Shown: positions 25,305 through 35,169 of the stretch, one piece after another | Layout: every line of letters starts with the position of its first letter | How positions within the stretch are numbered: the stretch's first letter is position 1 | Assembly (NCBI RefSeq): GCF_900142655.1 | Contig: NZ_FRBQ01000002.1 | Coordinates: forward strand, 504,918 to 568,917 | DNA: 64,000 nucleotides | Source: Phytopseudomonas punonensis | GTDB lineage: Bacteria > Pseudomonadota > Gammaproteobacteria > Pseudomonadales > Pseudomonadaceae | Direction of reading: 5' to 3' | Notes under the pieces: model-generated | Databases searched by the model: none | What the model was told of the DNA's origin: nothing | Seen by the model: the letters and a program-made list of their open reading frames with translations, nothing else | Translations under genes and position numbers: made by a program

Positions 25305-28105
25305 GGTTGTGACTCCTGAGATGGGCTATGGGCGATCAGCAAATTGACGGGGGTGTCACGCAGCACATCGCGCAGCGCGAGGTGACCGCTATGGGCGAAC
25401 GGGGCAGTGGAATCGAAGGCGCTGTGCAGGGCCTTGTCGGCCAGCGCGACGGGCAGGGCGATACGGGTGTCGCCCCATTGCTCGGCGCGGATCAGTGGCG
25501 TGGTGCTGTCGCCGAGCAGTGCAGCTGTCAGGCGCGGCACGACGATTAGCGCGTATTGATTGCCGAGGCTGCGCATGAAGGCGACGACTCGCTCGGCGTG
25601 TTCACCCTGAACCTCGAGCGGCTGGTAGTCGCCTCTCGCGAACAGCTGCTGATGGGCCTTGCGGGCTTGCAAGGTGGCGGCGATCAAAGTCTGTTTCACC
25701 TGGCCATCGTGCCAGTGTTCCAGCGCTTGGCCGAGCGGCTCGGCATCTGCCAGAGCCTGCCCGCGAGCGGCGTAATCCACCGGCCGGCGGTTGTCCGGGT
25801 CGACCAGGGAAAAGTCCCAGAACTCGCAACCCTGATACAGATCGGGCACGCCCGGCACGCACATACGCAATAGACTCTGCGCCAGGCTGTTGAGGGCGCC
25901 AGCGGGCGCGATTTCCATGGCGGCGCTGCGAATCTCGTCGCGCAACGCGGCGCCCTGATCGCTGCCCAGCAAGGTGTGAAGGTAATTTCTGCAGGCCTGC
26001 TCGTAGCGCTCGTTAGGGTTGCTCCAAGTGCTGCGCAGCTTGGCTTCGCGTACGGCCTTTTCCTGCCAGGCAGTCAGGCGTTCGGTAAGGCTGTGCAGGC
26101 CATCGGCGTCATCGGTTTGCAGGTCCAGCGGCCAGCAGGCCAGCAGGATCTGCAGCAGCATCAGCTCGTCACCCGGCGAAGGTGCCAGGCCGTCGTCGAG
26201 TTCTTCACGCAGCGGTGCGGCCATCTCGCGCCAGTGCTGGCAGCGCTCGGTGAACCACTCGGCACGCTCGCTGAGTACCGCCAGGCGGGCGCGGGTGTCT
26301 TCGCCGCGTTTATGGTCGTGGGTGGCGGTGGTCAGCAGGTTGGCTGGGAAGTGCCGGGCCCGTTCCAGGCAACCGTCATGGAAGGCCTCCACTGGTGCAC
26401 TGAATTGTTGCGGGTCGAAGCCCACATCGTTGCGCGACAGCAGCACCGCGCTGCGGTAGCAGGCGGTGTCTTCCACGGCCTTGGCGGCAGCCGGAGAGGT
26501 GAGTTGCTGAAAGCGCTCGATCATCTTCGCCCGGCGCTTGCGCTGCGAGCTCGGCGGCAGTTCGGACAGCGCCTGGCCACCGAGCCAGCTGTCGAGGTGT
26601 TCGAGCAGCGGCCAATCGCCTTCGGCGAGCGTGGTGCGCGCGCCTTCCAGCGCCTGATCGAACACTGCCTGATCATTGGCGCTACGCCCGGCGGCCGACA
26701 CATAGGTGCGGTACACCGAGAAATGGGTGATCAGCTCCAGCAGCGCGCGGCGAATGGCGCCCAGGGTCAGGTCGCGGGTGGCGATATCGTCACGGGCGAC
26801 CAGCAGCAGGCCTTGAGCCAGGGCCTCCAGATCGCCGGCCAGGGAGGTGGTCAGCACCAGTTGGCGCGCCTCGCGTACTTCAGCCATGAAGTCCGCGCCA
26901 CGACCACTGGATTCGCTCCACAGCTGCGCCAGCACCGGCTCACCGTCAGGCGCATGCTGCAGCAGCGACACCTGGTTCATGAACTCGTAGCCGGTGGTGC
27001 CGTCCACGCCCCAGTCGCGGGCAAGCTGTTCGCCTTCGCCGAGAATCTTCTCGACGTAAATCGGAAAGCGGCTGCCCTGCAGCTCGGCAGGGCGTTTGGC
27101 CAACAAGCGTTCGACGCGGCGCCGCAGCTTGCGGCAATAGGCGCGTGGGTTGGCCAGACCATCGACGTGGTCGATACGCAAGCCATCGACCAGGCCATTT
27201 TCGATCAGCTCGAAAGTCTTCGCGTGGGTCGCTTCGAACACGTCGTGGCGCTCGACCTTGAGGCCGCCCAGTTCGTTGATGTCGAAGAAGCGCCGCCAGT
27301 TGATGTCGTCTGCCGCGGTGCGCCAGCTGGCCAGGCGATAGTGCTGGCGTTCGAGCAGTTGATGCAGCGCCTCGAAATTCTGCCCGTCAACGGGACGCAA
27401 GCTGTTCAGCGCGCGGTCGATGGCATGCCCGGCCTTGCTGGCCAGGGCCACCAGTTCACGGAACAGCGCGGCGGCCTGGCGCTGGCCATCGGCGCTGTCG
27501 TCCAGGGCCGCGAAACGCTTGCCGAGGGCTTGCAGTTCCGGGTGGCCGCTGTGCTGCAGGATGTCGCCATAGGTCGGCGGGTTGATCGGGAAACGATGGT
27601 CGTAATGCCTGGCGTAGAACAGGCCGCGCTTGGCATCGAAGTGCAGCTCGATTTCGCCAGCGGCCAGCACTTCGCCGTAATCGCTGCGCAGGAACGGCAC
27701 CAGCAGTTGCCCGCGCAGCAGCGGGTCATGGGATTGCCAGTGAATGTCGAAGAACTTCGCGTGGGCGCTGCTGGCGCCCCATTCGAGCACGTCCAGCCAC
27801 CAGGGGTTGGCATCGCCGCCGACCGCCATGTGGTTGGAAACGATATCTAGGATCAGCCCCATGCCTTTGCCGCGCAGGGTCTTGACCAAGCGCTGCAGGG
27901 CCGCTTCGCCGCCCAACTCCGGGTTGACGCGGGTCGGGTCGACCACGTCATAGCCGTGCATCGAACCCGGCCGTGCAGTGAGCAGCGGCGAGGCGTAGAT
28001 ATGGCTGATGCCCAGGCGCGCGAAATAGTCGACCAGGGGCACGGCATCATCGAGGGTGAAACCCTTGTGAAACTGCAGGCGAACGCTGGCACGTAACTCA
28101 GTCAT
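25301..28105 (-). CDS. treY: Maltooligosyltrehalose synthase TreY
   Basis: TreY turns the reducing-end alpha-1,4 bond of a malto-oligosaccharide into an alpha,alpha-1,1 bond. The 934-residue protein is the normal long GH13_26 form: RLQFHKGFTLDDA at the start, SMHGYDVVDPTRVNPELGG, LDIVSNHMAVGGDNPWW-like segment, GLRIDHVDGLANP with the nucleophile, IYVEKILGEGEQL with the acid/base, and TATHDHKRGEDTRARL. Its start overlaps the malQ end by eight bases. TreZ, encoded two genes upstream, then releases trehalose. Confidence 0.96.
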   Translation of the reverse strand: MTELRASVRLQFHKGFTLDDAVPLVDYFARLGISHIYASPLLTARPGSMHGYDVVDPTRVNPELGGEAALQRLVKTLRGKGMGLILDIVSNHMAVGGDANPWWLDVLEWGASSAHAKFFDIHWQSHDPLLRGQLLVPFLRSDYGEVLAAGEIELHFDAKRGLFYARHYDHRFPINPPTYGDILQHSGHPELQALGKRFAALDDSADGQRQAAALFRELVALASKAGHAIDRALNSLRPVDGQNFEALHQLLERQHYRLASWRTAADDINWRRFFDINELGGLKVERHDVFEATHAKTFELIENGLVDGLRIDHVDGLANPRAYCRKLRRRVERLLAKRPAELQGSRFPIYVEKILGEGEQLARDWGVDGTTGYEFMNQVSLLQHAPDGEPVLAQLWSESSGRGADFMAEVREARQLVLTTSLAGDLEALAQGLLLVARDDIATRDLTLGAIRRALLELITHFSVYRTYVSAAGRSANDQAVFDQALEGARTTLAEGDWPLLEHLDSWLGGQALSELPPSSQRKRRAKMIERFQQLTSPAAAKAVEDTACYRSAVLLSRNDVGFDPQQFSAPVEAFHDGCLERARHFPANLLTTATHDHKRGEDTRARLAVLSERAEWFTERCQHWREMAAPLREELDDGLAPSPGDELMLLQILLACWPLDLQTDDADGLHSLTERLTAWQEKAVREAKLRSTWSNPNERYEQACRNYLHTLLGSDQGAALRDEIRSAAMEIAPAGALNSLAQSLLRMCVPGVPDLYQGCEFWDFSLVDPDNRRPVDYAARGQALADAEPLGQALEHWHDGQVKQTLIAATLQARKAHQQLFARGDYQPLEVQGEHAERVVAFMRSLGNQYALIVVPRLTAALLGDSTTPLIRAEQWGDTRIALPVALADKALHSAFDSTAPFAHSGHLALRDVLRDTPVNLLIAHSPSQESQP

Positions 28106-30176
28106 GGCCGATGCCCTCGACCAGATTGCGCGCCCACTGCAGGCGCTGTAGGCGATGGGCTACGGTTGGTGCATCGGGCATGCTGTCGGCATTCTCGGCC
28201 CAGCGGCGGCGCCAGTTGGGGTGTTCGTCGCCTGGGCCGGGCAGATTCGGCTGCTCGCTGGCAGCCATGGCGTCTTCCAGGGGCAGCAGAACCAGCGGCG
28301 CGGGCGTGCTGCCGATAAAGGCGATGCTGGCGTCCAGTTGCTGGCCGTCATCCATCTGTTCAGCGGTCGCGTGGCCATGCTCATGTAGGGCCTGGTGCAG
28401 TGCTCGGGTTTCTTGGGCGCGCAATTGATGATCCTGATCCGTGTAGGCGTCGCTGCGGTGGCCCGCAGCCTGGCGCCAATAAATGTCGCGGGAGGTGAGC
28501 CAGCCGCGAATGCTCGGCAAATCGTGAGTCGTGGTGGTAGCCAGGGCGTCGCGCGGCCAGTGGGCAGGAGCGTGGAAATGGCCGTTGCTCTGCTCGAACA
28601 GCAGCACGCGCATACCGAGGATGTTGCGCGCAGCGAGCTCCTCGCGCAGGCCGTCGGGTACCGTGCCCAGGTCTTCGCCGATGATCAGTGCACGGTGGCG
28701 CTCTGCCTCCAGGCACAACAGACGCAGCAGATCCTGGGACGGATAGTTGAGGTAGGCGCCGGCAGAGGAGTCCGCGCCCTCGGGAATCACCCAGAGGCGA
28801 CGCATGGTCATCACGTGGTCGATGCGCATACCGCCGGCGTGGGCCAGGTTGGCGCGCAGCATTTCGATGTAGGCGCGAAAACCGTTTTGTTGTAGCCCTT
28901 GTGGTGAGAACGCCGAGACGCCCCAGTTCTGCCCGGAGCGATTGAGGATGTCCGGCGGCGCGCCGACGCTGACCGACTGCAGCAGTTCAGCCTGCCGGCC
29001 CCAGGCCTGGCTGCCGGACGCATCGGCGCCCACCGCCAGGTCGGCGATCAGCCCGACCGCCATGCCGGCATCGCGGGCGGCGCTCTGGGCGCCATGCAGG
29101 CAGCGGGCAATCAGCCACTGGGCGAAGGCGTGGAATTCGATCTCGTGCCCGTGGCCTTCGCAAAATTGTTCGACGCCCTCGCTGTTCGGGTCGCGGTACT
29201 GTTCCGGCCAAGCGCGCCAATCGACCGGCAGACCGTTGAGATCCATGAAGCCACGCAGTGCCTCGAAGCGGCAGTGCTGGCGCAGAGCATCGCCGCCGGC
29301 CTGGCGGAACGCCTCGAAATCAGCGCGTAGCGGGTGAAGGCTGGCGGCGAAGTCGGCATGCAACTGACGCAAAATCTGCATCCGCGCACTGGTAACGCCC
29401 GGCCAGTCAATCAGCTCCAGGCCTTCCAGGCGCTCCAGTTCCTCGCTCAGGCCGCAAGTGCGAATTGCCTGCTGCACGGCCGCCTCACCGAGCACGCTGG
29501 CCGGTGCGGCATGCAGCACGTTGAAGAACAGGCGGCTGGATGGCGAGTAGGGGCTGTAGGTGTGCAGGTTGGCGCTGAACATGGCGTGCATCGGGCTGAC
29601 TGCCAGGGCATCGGCGCCCCGTGCAGCAGCGCTGCGCACCAAGGATTCGAGGGCCTGGGTATCGCCCAGACCGCCGTCGCCCGGGCGGCGCAGCGAATAC
29701 AGCTGGGCGCTCAGCCCCCAGATCTTGGCATCGGCACGGCCAGCCAGTTGCGCCACGCTCGGGCAGGCGGATGGCGCCACGGCGAGGGTCACTGCGCCGC
29801 CATCGATGCGCAGCTGGTGGTAGCCGGTGGTGCCGATCACCGGCAGTCGGCCACTGTCATCCAGGCGGCCTTCCAGGCGTTCGCCCTGTTCCAGCTGGAT
29901 CTCGAACGGCGTGCCCGGCGGGAAGTAGCGGGTCAGATCCAGGGCCTGCTGCTGGTCCAGAGTGACCAGTGGGCCAAGGGCCAGGGTGTCATGCTGATGT
30001 TGCAGGCGTGCCAGGCTGGCTTCGATCTGCTCATCGTCCGCGGCCGGGTAGCCAAGGGCCTCGAGCAGGCGGCGCTGGTGTTCGGGTTTGACCGATTGCG
30101 CGTTGCCGTCGGCGTCGATCCAGTCGACGCTCAGCCCCGCGGCTTTGCTCAGCTCGGCAAGGCGTGCATCGCTCAT
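28098..30176 (-). CDS. malQ: 4-alpha-glucanotransferase (amylomaltase) MalQ
   Basis: MalQ disproportionates short malto-oligosaccharides into longer chains and glucose. The 692-residue protein has the GH77 core: YSPSSRLFFNVL, the nucleophile Asp in MRIDHVMTMRRLWVIPEG, the acid/base Glu in IIGEDLGTVP, and TTHDLPSIRGWL near the C terminus. It sits between treZ (ATGA overlap) and treY (eight-base overlap). In this operon it probably recycles short glucans produced by TreZ and GlgX. Confidence 0.96.
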   Translation of the reverse strand: MSDARLAELSKAAGLSVDWIDADGNAQSVKPEHQRRLLEALGYPAADDEQIEASLARLQHQHDTLALGPLVTLDQQQALDLTRYFPPGTPFEIQLEQGERLEGRLDDSGRLPVIGTTGYHQLRIDGGAVTLAVAPSACPSVAQLAGRADAKIWGLSAQLYSLRRPGDGGLGDTQALESLVRSAAARGADALAVSPMHAMFSANLHTYSPYSPSSRLFFNVLHAAPASVLGEAAVQQAIRTCGLSEELERLEGLELIDWPGVTSARMQILRQLHADFAASLHPLRADFEAFRQAGGDALRQHCRFEALRGFMDLNGLPVDWRAWPEQYRDPNSEGVEQFCEGHGHEIEFHAFAQWLIARCLHGAQSAARDAGMAVGLIADLAVGADASGSQAWGRQAELLQSVSVGAPPDILNRSGQNWGVSAFSPQGLQQNGFRAYIEMLRANLAHAGGMRIDHVMTMRRLWVIPEGADSSAGAYLNYPSQDLLRLLCLEAERHRALIIGEDLGTVPDGLREELAARNILGMRVLLFEQSNGHFHAPAHWPRDALATTTTHDLPSIRGWLTSRDIYWRQAAGHRSDAYTDQDHQLRAQETRALHQALHEHGHATAEQMDDGQQLDASIAFIGSTPAPLVLLPLEDAMAASEQPNLPGPGDEHPNWRRRWAENADSMPDAPTVAHRLQRLQWARNLVEGIGHD

Positions 30177-31909
30177 GCTGCGCCCTCCAGCAGAACTCGA
30201 ACGCTGCGTGCCGGCAACTGATCGCCGCTGGCGCGGTAGCTGAACAGCGGTTGTGCACGCGCTGGCGCTGCGGCGGTGAGCTCCTCGCTGCCCAGGTTGA
30301 GGGCGATGTGCAGCCTTTGCCCATCACCCAGCTGCCAGCTCGCCGCCACGGCCGCTTCGCCCAGCACCTCGCTATGCAGTGCTTTGCTGCCTTGCAGGCG
30401 CGGCACGATGTGCCGGTGGCGCAGGCTCAACAGCTCGCGATAGAACGCCAGCCAGGCTTTGCCATCTGCCGTGTTGCGGTTGTGGTAGTCGGGCATCGAG
30501 GTCTCGAAGGTGCTCGCGTCATTCGGCGCAGGGATCGCCTGGCCGGAGAACTTGGAGAAGTCCTTGAATTCTTTCTGGCGGCCCTTGCGCACCGCTTCAC
30601 CGAGCTCGTCGTTGTGCGAGGTGAAGAACTGGAAGGGCTGCTCGCTGCCCCATTCCTCGCCCATGAACAACAGCGGAATCATCGGGCTGAGCAGCAGCAG
30701 GGCAGTGGCGCTCTTCAGCGCATCGTCATCGGCCAGCGTGCGCAGGCGTTCACCGACAGCGCGGTTGCCGACCTGGTCGTGGTTCTGCAGGAATAGCACG
30801 AAGGCGCTCGGTGGCAGGTGGCCGCTGCTGCTGCCGCGTGCGGTGCCATGGCGGGTGGTTTCACCCTGATAGATGAAACCTTCGCGCAGGCAACGCGCCA
30901 GCTTGCCTGTGGCATCGTCGGCGAAATCGGCGTAATAGCCTTCATGCTCGCCGGTCAGCAGATGATGCAGCACGTTGTGGCCATCGTCGTTCCATTGGGC
31001 GATGAAGCCTTGTTGCAGCAACTCGGCGTCGTTGTGCTCGTTTTCCAGCACCAGATGCAGATGGCGCGAGGAGGGGATCGAAGCGTGCAGGCGTTCGGCC
31101 ATTTCAGTCAGGAAATCGCGCTCGCCGATGGCGTGTACCGCATCGAAGCGCAGGCCGTCGATGCGGTAGTCCTGCACCCACATCAGGGCGTTGTCGATAA
31201 AGTAGTCACGCACCTGGCGGCGACGAAAATCGATGGCCGGGCCCCAGGGCGTGTGCACGTCTTCGCGGAAGAAGTCGCCCGCGTACTGGCCCAGGTAATT
31301 GCCGTCCGGGCCGAAGTGGTTGTACACCACGTCGACGAAGACCATCAGGCCTAGCTCATGAGCGCGGTCGATCAGGCTACGCAGCTGGTCTGGCGTGCCG
31401 TAGGAGGAGTCCGGAGCGAAGGGCAGCACGCCGTCGTAACCCCAGTTGCGGCCACCGGGAAATTCGCCCAGCGGCATCAGTTCGATGGCTGTGATACCCA
31501 ACTCGGCCAACGCCGGCAGTTTGTCTGCGGCTGCCGCGTAGCCGCCCAGCGTGCCCACATGCACTTCATAGAGCACCGTTTCCTGCCAGGGGCGGCCTTG
31601 CCAATCGTTGCTGCGCCACGGGTAGGACTTTGGGTCGATGACGCGGCTGGGGCCGTGCACATCGCCGGCCTGCCAGCGTGAAGCGGGGTCTGGCACGGGC
31701 AGGTGGCCGTCGATCAGGTAGTGGTAATCCGTGCCGGCGGGCGCCGGCAGGGTGGTGGTGAACCAGCCGTTTTCGCCGGCTGTCATTTCATGCTGAGTCT
31801 GGTCTTGCAGTTGTACTGCCACGCTTTTGGCGTCCGGCGCCCACAGTGAAAACTGGGTGTGGCCGTTGTCGTCTGGCCAGGCGCCGTGTCGTCGTTTTGC
31901 TTCTTGCAT
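30173..31909 (-). CDS. treZ: Maltooligosyltrehalose trehalohydrolase TreZ
   Basis: TreZ cleaves trehalose from maltooligosyl trehalose made by TreY. The 578-residue protein has the N-terminal CBM48-like domain (FSLWAPDAKSVAVQL) and the GH13_10 barrel: GYDGVLPFAPDSSYG, VFVDVVYNHFGPDGNYL, GLRFDAVHAIGE with the nucleophile, LVLENEHND with the acid/base, and FLQNHDQVGNRA. An ATG farther upstream at 31990 exists within glgA. The ATG at 31909 shares one base with the glgA stop (TGATG) and gives the normal length, so it was chosen. Confidence 0.95.
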   Translation of the reverse strand: MQEAKRRHGAWPDDNGHTQFSLWAPDAKSVAVQLQDQTQHEMTAGENGWFTTTLPAPAGTDYHYLIDGHLPVPDPASRWQAGDVHGPSRVIDPKSYPWRSNDWQGRPWQETVLYEVHVGTLGGYAAAADKLPALAELGITAIELMPLGEFPGGRNWGYDGVLPFAPDSSYGTPDQLRSLIDRAHELGLMVFVDVVYNHFGPDGNYLGQYAGDFFREDVHTPWGPAIDFRRRQVRDYFIDNALMWVQDYRIDGLRFDAVHAIGERDFLTEMAERLHASIPSSRHLHLVLENEHNDAELLQQGFIAQWNDDGHNVLHHLLTGEHEGYYADFADDATGKLARCLREGFIYQGETTRHGTARGSSSGHLPPSAFVLFLQNHDQVGNRAVGERLRTLADDDALKSATALLLLSPMIPLLFMGEEWGSEQPFQFFTSHNDELGEAVRKGRQKEFKDFSKFSGQAIPAPNDASTFETSMPDYHNRNTADGKAWLAFYRELLSLRHRHIVPRLQGSKALHSEVLGEAAVAASWQLGDGQRLHIALNLGSEELTAAAPARAQPLFSYRASGDQLPARSVRVLLEGAA

Positions 31910-33447
31910 CACACCAATTTCCCACCTGATCTCTGTGCAGCCAGCAACTTGCGATAGAGCGCCGCATAGGGCTCCACCGACTGCTTCCAATACAGCGGCG
32001 ATGCCATGGCGTGAGCGCGCATGGCGTTAAGCAGTTCCCTATTGCGGAACACCGCCATGGCGCGGCGTACTGCGGCTAGGTAGCTCTCGCTGGTTGGTTC
32101 TTGGAACAGGAAACCGCTGACGCCATCCTCGATGGTGTCAGCCAGGCCACCTGTGGCACGGGCAATCGGCAGCGAGCCGAAGCGCTGGGCGTACATCTGG
32201 CTGAGGCCGCAGGGCTCGAAGCGCGAGGGCATCAGCAGGAAGTCGCTGCCGGCGAACATGCAGCGTGCATCGGCCTCGTTGAAGCCGACGTTGGCGCCAA
32301 CCTTGCCGGGGTGACGACGGGCCAGCTCGCGAACCGCTTCTTCGAGATGCTCCTCGCCACGGCCGATGATCGCGATGCGACCGCCTTCGGCGACGATGGC
32401 GTCAGCTATCTCCAGGGTCATGTCGATGCCTTTCTGCTGCACCAGGCGCGAGACCACGGCGAACAGCGGGCCATCGCTTTGCTCGAGGCCGAACATTTGC
32501 TCGACGTGACGGGTATTGGCGCGCTTGCCTTCCCAGTCGTGGGCTTCGAAACCCTGTACCAGATGCGGGTCGTTGAGCGAATCCCAGCTGTCGTCGATGC
32601 CGTTGGGAATGCCGCTGAGCTGATTGAGCTGCACCTTGAACTGCAGCATGCCTTCCAGGCCACAGCCGAACTCGGTGGTGGTGATTTCGCGCGCGTAGTT
32701 CTCGCTCACGGTGGTCACATGGTCGGAATACACCAGGCCAGCCTTGAGGAAGGACAGGCGACCATAGAACTCCATGCCCTGATGACCGCAAGCCGAGGAG
32801 GGCAGGCCCAGTTCCGGGCTGCATTCCAGGCTGCACAGGCCCTGGTAGGCGAGGTTGTGAATGGTGAACACGGTTGGCGTGGTCTGCCCGCGCCAGCTCA
32901 TGTAGGCCGGCGTCAGCGCGGCTGGCCAGTCATTGGCGTGGACCACTTCGGGGCACCAGCTCAGGCACGCGGTGCCAGCGGCTATCTCGGCGGCCGCCAA
33001 GCCCAGGCGGGCGAAGCGAATGTGGTTGTCCTGCCAGTCGCGGCCCTGGCTGTCGCCGTACGGGGTGCCGTCGCGGTCATACAGCTCGGGGCACATCAGT
33101 ACGTAAACGACCAGCCCATCGGGAAGGGTCATGCAGCCGATGCGTGCCGGCGGCAGCGCAGCATGGCCCGGCACGCTGCCGACATCGCGGATGGCGTGGC
33201 CGCTTTCCATGACCTGGCGATAGCCGGGAATCAGCACGCGTACATCGTGATCCGCGTTCATCGCCCTTGGCAGTGACGCTGAGACATCACCCAGGCCGCC
33301 CACCTTGATCAGGTCGGCGAGCTCCGGGCTCACGAACAGCACCTTCTTCTTCGCAGCGTGCAGATTGGTAATTGTGTTGTGTGGCTTGAGGGGTGTTTCT
33401 ACCGATACCGACTGATCAAACCGCGTTGCCGCAACAGCGTTTCCCAT
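31909..33447 (-). CDS. glgA: Glycogen synthase GlgA
   Basis: GlgA is a GT5 glucosyltransferase making linear alpha-1,4-glucan. The 512-residue protein has the N-terminal nucleotide-sugar motif KVGGLGDVSASLP near residue 48, IPNGIDDSWD, and the retaining-GT E-x7-E-type region SRFEPCGLSQMYAQRFG near residue 415. About 30 residues precede the usual start of the fold, and GGAGG stands directly upstream of the ATG. It is the first gene of the ten-gene minus-strand block. No glgC is present in the window, so the sugar-nucleotide source lies elsewhere. Confidence 0.95.
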   Translation of the reverse strand: MGNAVAATRFDQSVSVETPLKPHNTITNLHAAKKKVLFVSPELADLIKVGGLGDVSASLPRAMNADHDVRVLIPGYRQVMESGHAIRDVGSVPGHAALPPARIGCMTLPDGLVVYVLMCPELYDRDGTPYGDSQGRDWQDNHIRFARLGLAAAEIAAGTACLSWCPEVVHANDWPAALTPAYMSWRGQTTPTVFTIHNLAYQGLCSLECSPELGLPSSACGHQGMEFYGRLSFLKAGLVYSDHVTTVSENYAREITTTEFGCGLEGMLQFKVQLNQLSGIPNGIDDSWDSLNDPHLVQGFEAHDWEGKRANTRHVEQMFGLEQSDGPLFAVVSRLVQQKGIDMTLEIADAIVAEGGRIAIIGRGEEHLEEAVRELARRHPGKVGANVGFNEADARCMFAGSDFLLMPSRFEPCGLSQMYAQRFGSLPIARATGGLADTIEDGVSGFLFQEPTSESYLAAVRRAMAVFRNRELLNAMRAHAMASPLYWKQSVEPYAALYRKLLAAQRSGGKLV

Positions 33448-34197
33448 ACCATCCTCCGCTCGATTCTATCCTTGACCCGTAAATGTTTCGTTCGCTTGCA
33501 CGCCGACGGGAATATGCCGCCTGTCTTTCCAGTTGATTGCCGTGTCGGGGCAGGAGGAAAAGCTGCTTGCTGGTGATTAATTCCCACGTAGTTGATGACC
33601 CAACCCGCGAATAAGAAGTTTCGACTATTTTCGGGAGTCTGCCGGGTTGCCGGGGAACTATTGGGTGACAGTGGTTTTTCGCTGCTATTAGCCGGTGAAT
33701 TGCGGGTTTTCGCCTGCTTTAGGCGGGCAGTTCTGGAGCTTTTGGCTACCTTGAGGGGGCTCTACGAGGGGCTTTTCAGCTTTTCTATCGAAACGGGGCG
33801 ACAGGCGGTCATGTTCTGACGAGTTAGCCGCCTTGTACAAAGGCTGGACAACTCTTGGATAATTAACTGGCGCAAGTAAGCGGGGAGAAAGTTGCAGTTA
33901 TTTTGAACGTTCGAACAATTATCTAAGTGTGTTAGTTGGCTGTAATAAATACTGTTCGATATTTCATGGCGAAAATAAAAGTGCCACTACTCATTAGGTA
34001 TTTAGGTAAGCATCAATCGGCAATGGCGCAGCCCCTTAAAATGCTGATTTTTGAGGATGTAGCCGCCCTAAGTGAGCGCTGCCCAATCGCACTCGCGGGC
34101 GTGATGTGTGTTGCAGATCGCGAACGCTCTCTTGCAGGGCCGCGTGCCGGGTTGGCATCTGATACTGTTGCCGGGCCTCCACCAACGCGTTCCAGCC
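33448..34197. other. 750-base gap between glgA and pcaQ, partly AT-rich
   Basis: The gap separates two divergently transcribed genes and must hold both promoters. The part from about 33840 to 34050 is clearly AT-richer than the coding DNA around it and contains the perfect palindrome GAACGTTC in TTTTGAACGTTCGAA. Short open frames (for example 33592-33819) lack a ribosome-binding site and recognisable sequence. No REP element, hairpin terminator or AlgU-type motif upstream of glgA was found by eye. Confidence 0.5.
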
Positions 34198-35142
34198 ATG
34201 AACCTCGACACCCGCATCAAATTTCGTCACCTGACCTGCTTTCTGGAAATTGCCCGGCAACGTAGTTTCGCCAAGGCCGCCGATGCCCTGGCTGTCAGCC
34301 AGCCGGCGATTTCCAAGACGCTCAAGGAGCTTGAGGAGATTCTGGCCGCGTCGTTGTTCGAGCGCGGCAAGGCGGGTGTCAGCCTGACCTCGGCGGGGCT
34401 GGCCTTCATGCGTTACGCCGGCCCCTGCGTGCAGGCACTACGCGACGGCGTGGATAGCCTACGCAGCGGCGAACACGATGCCGGGCAGGTGCGCGTAGGC
34501 GTACTGTCGACCGTGGAGAGCCTCCTGATTCCGGAGGTGGTGCGGCGCCTGCACGAGCGCCATGCGGCGTTGGTGGTCAGTGTCGCCACCGGCCCGAGTG
34601 CCTATCTGCTGGCGCAACTACGCGTTGGCGAACTCGACTTAGTGGTTGGTCGCATGACCGACAGCCCGGAGATCCAGGGCCTGACCTTCGAACATCTATA
34701 TAGCGAGTCGATGAGCCTGGTGGTGCGCCCCGATCATCCGCTGCTCGCCCTGGGCGATGCCGGCCTGGCGCAGCTGGGTGATTACCCTGTGGTGGTGCCG
34801 CTGGCGGGTACCACCATTCGCCGCTACGCCGATAGCATGTTTGTGCAATGCGGCGTGCCCCAGCCGCGCCAGCGCCTGGAAACCCTGTCACCAGCGCTCA
34901 GCCGCCGTTACGTGCAGCAGAGCGATGCCGTGTGGGTCGCGCCGCTGGATGCAGTACGTCTTGATCTGCAAAGCGGCGATTTAGCCGAGTTGGCCCTAGG
35001 CATTCGCGAGCCTGGCGGCTCGGTTGGCATCTGCAGCAACGCCACGCTGCCGTTGTCACTGGCGGCGCAGTGGTGCTGCGAGACGTTGCGCGAATTGGCG
35101 GGCGAGTACCGGGAGCGTCCTCTGCTGGGCACGCTGGCTTAG
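34198..35142 (+). CDS. pcaQ: LysR-family regulator PcaQ
   Basis: A 314-residue LysR regulator whose N terminus (MNLDTRIKFRHLTCFLEIARQRSFAKAADALAVSQPAISKTLKELEE) is characteristic of PcaQ, the activator of protocatechuate catabolic genes that responds to beta-carboxy-cis,cis-muconate. The co-inducer domain follows (VRVGVLSTVESLLIPEVV...). The ATG at 34198 gives the family start; the frame extends 30 codons upstream without support. In P. aeruginosa it adjoins pcaHG; here pcaHG begins 2.5 kb downstream behind three inserted genes. Confidence 0.92.
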   Translation: MNLDTRIKFRHLTCFLEIARQRSFAKAADALAVSQPAISKTLKELEEILAASLFERGKAGVSLTSAGLAFMRYAGPCVQALRDGVDSLRSGEHDAGQVRVGVLSTVESLLIPEVVRRLHERHAALVVSVATGPSAYLLAQLRVGELDLVVGRMTDSPEIQGLTFEHLYSESMSLVVRPDHPLLALGDAGLAQLGDYPVVVPLAGTTIRRYADSMFVQCGVPQPRQRLETLSPALSRRYVQQSDAVWVAPLDAVRLDLQSGDLAELALGIREPGGSVGICSNATLPLSLAAQWCCETLRELAGEYRERPLLGTLA

Positions 35143-35169
35143 CCTATTTCGCCCATCAGCCCACCCTGA

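Noticed and set aside
33592..33819. A 75-codon plus-strand frame in the glgA-pcaQ gap
   Set aside because: No ribosome-binding site before the ATG and no recognisable sequence.
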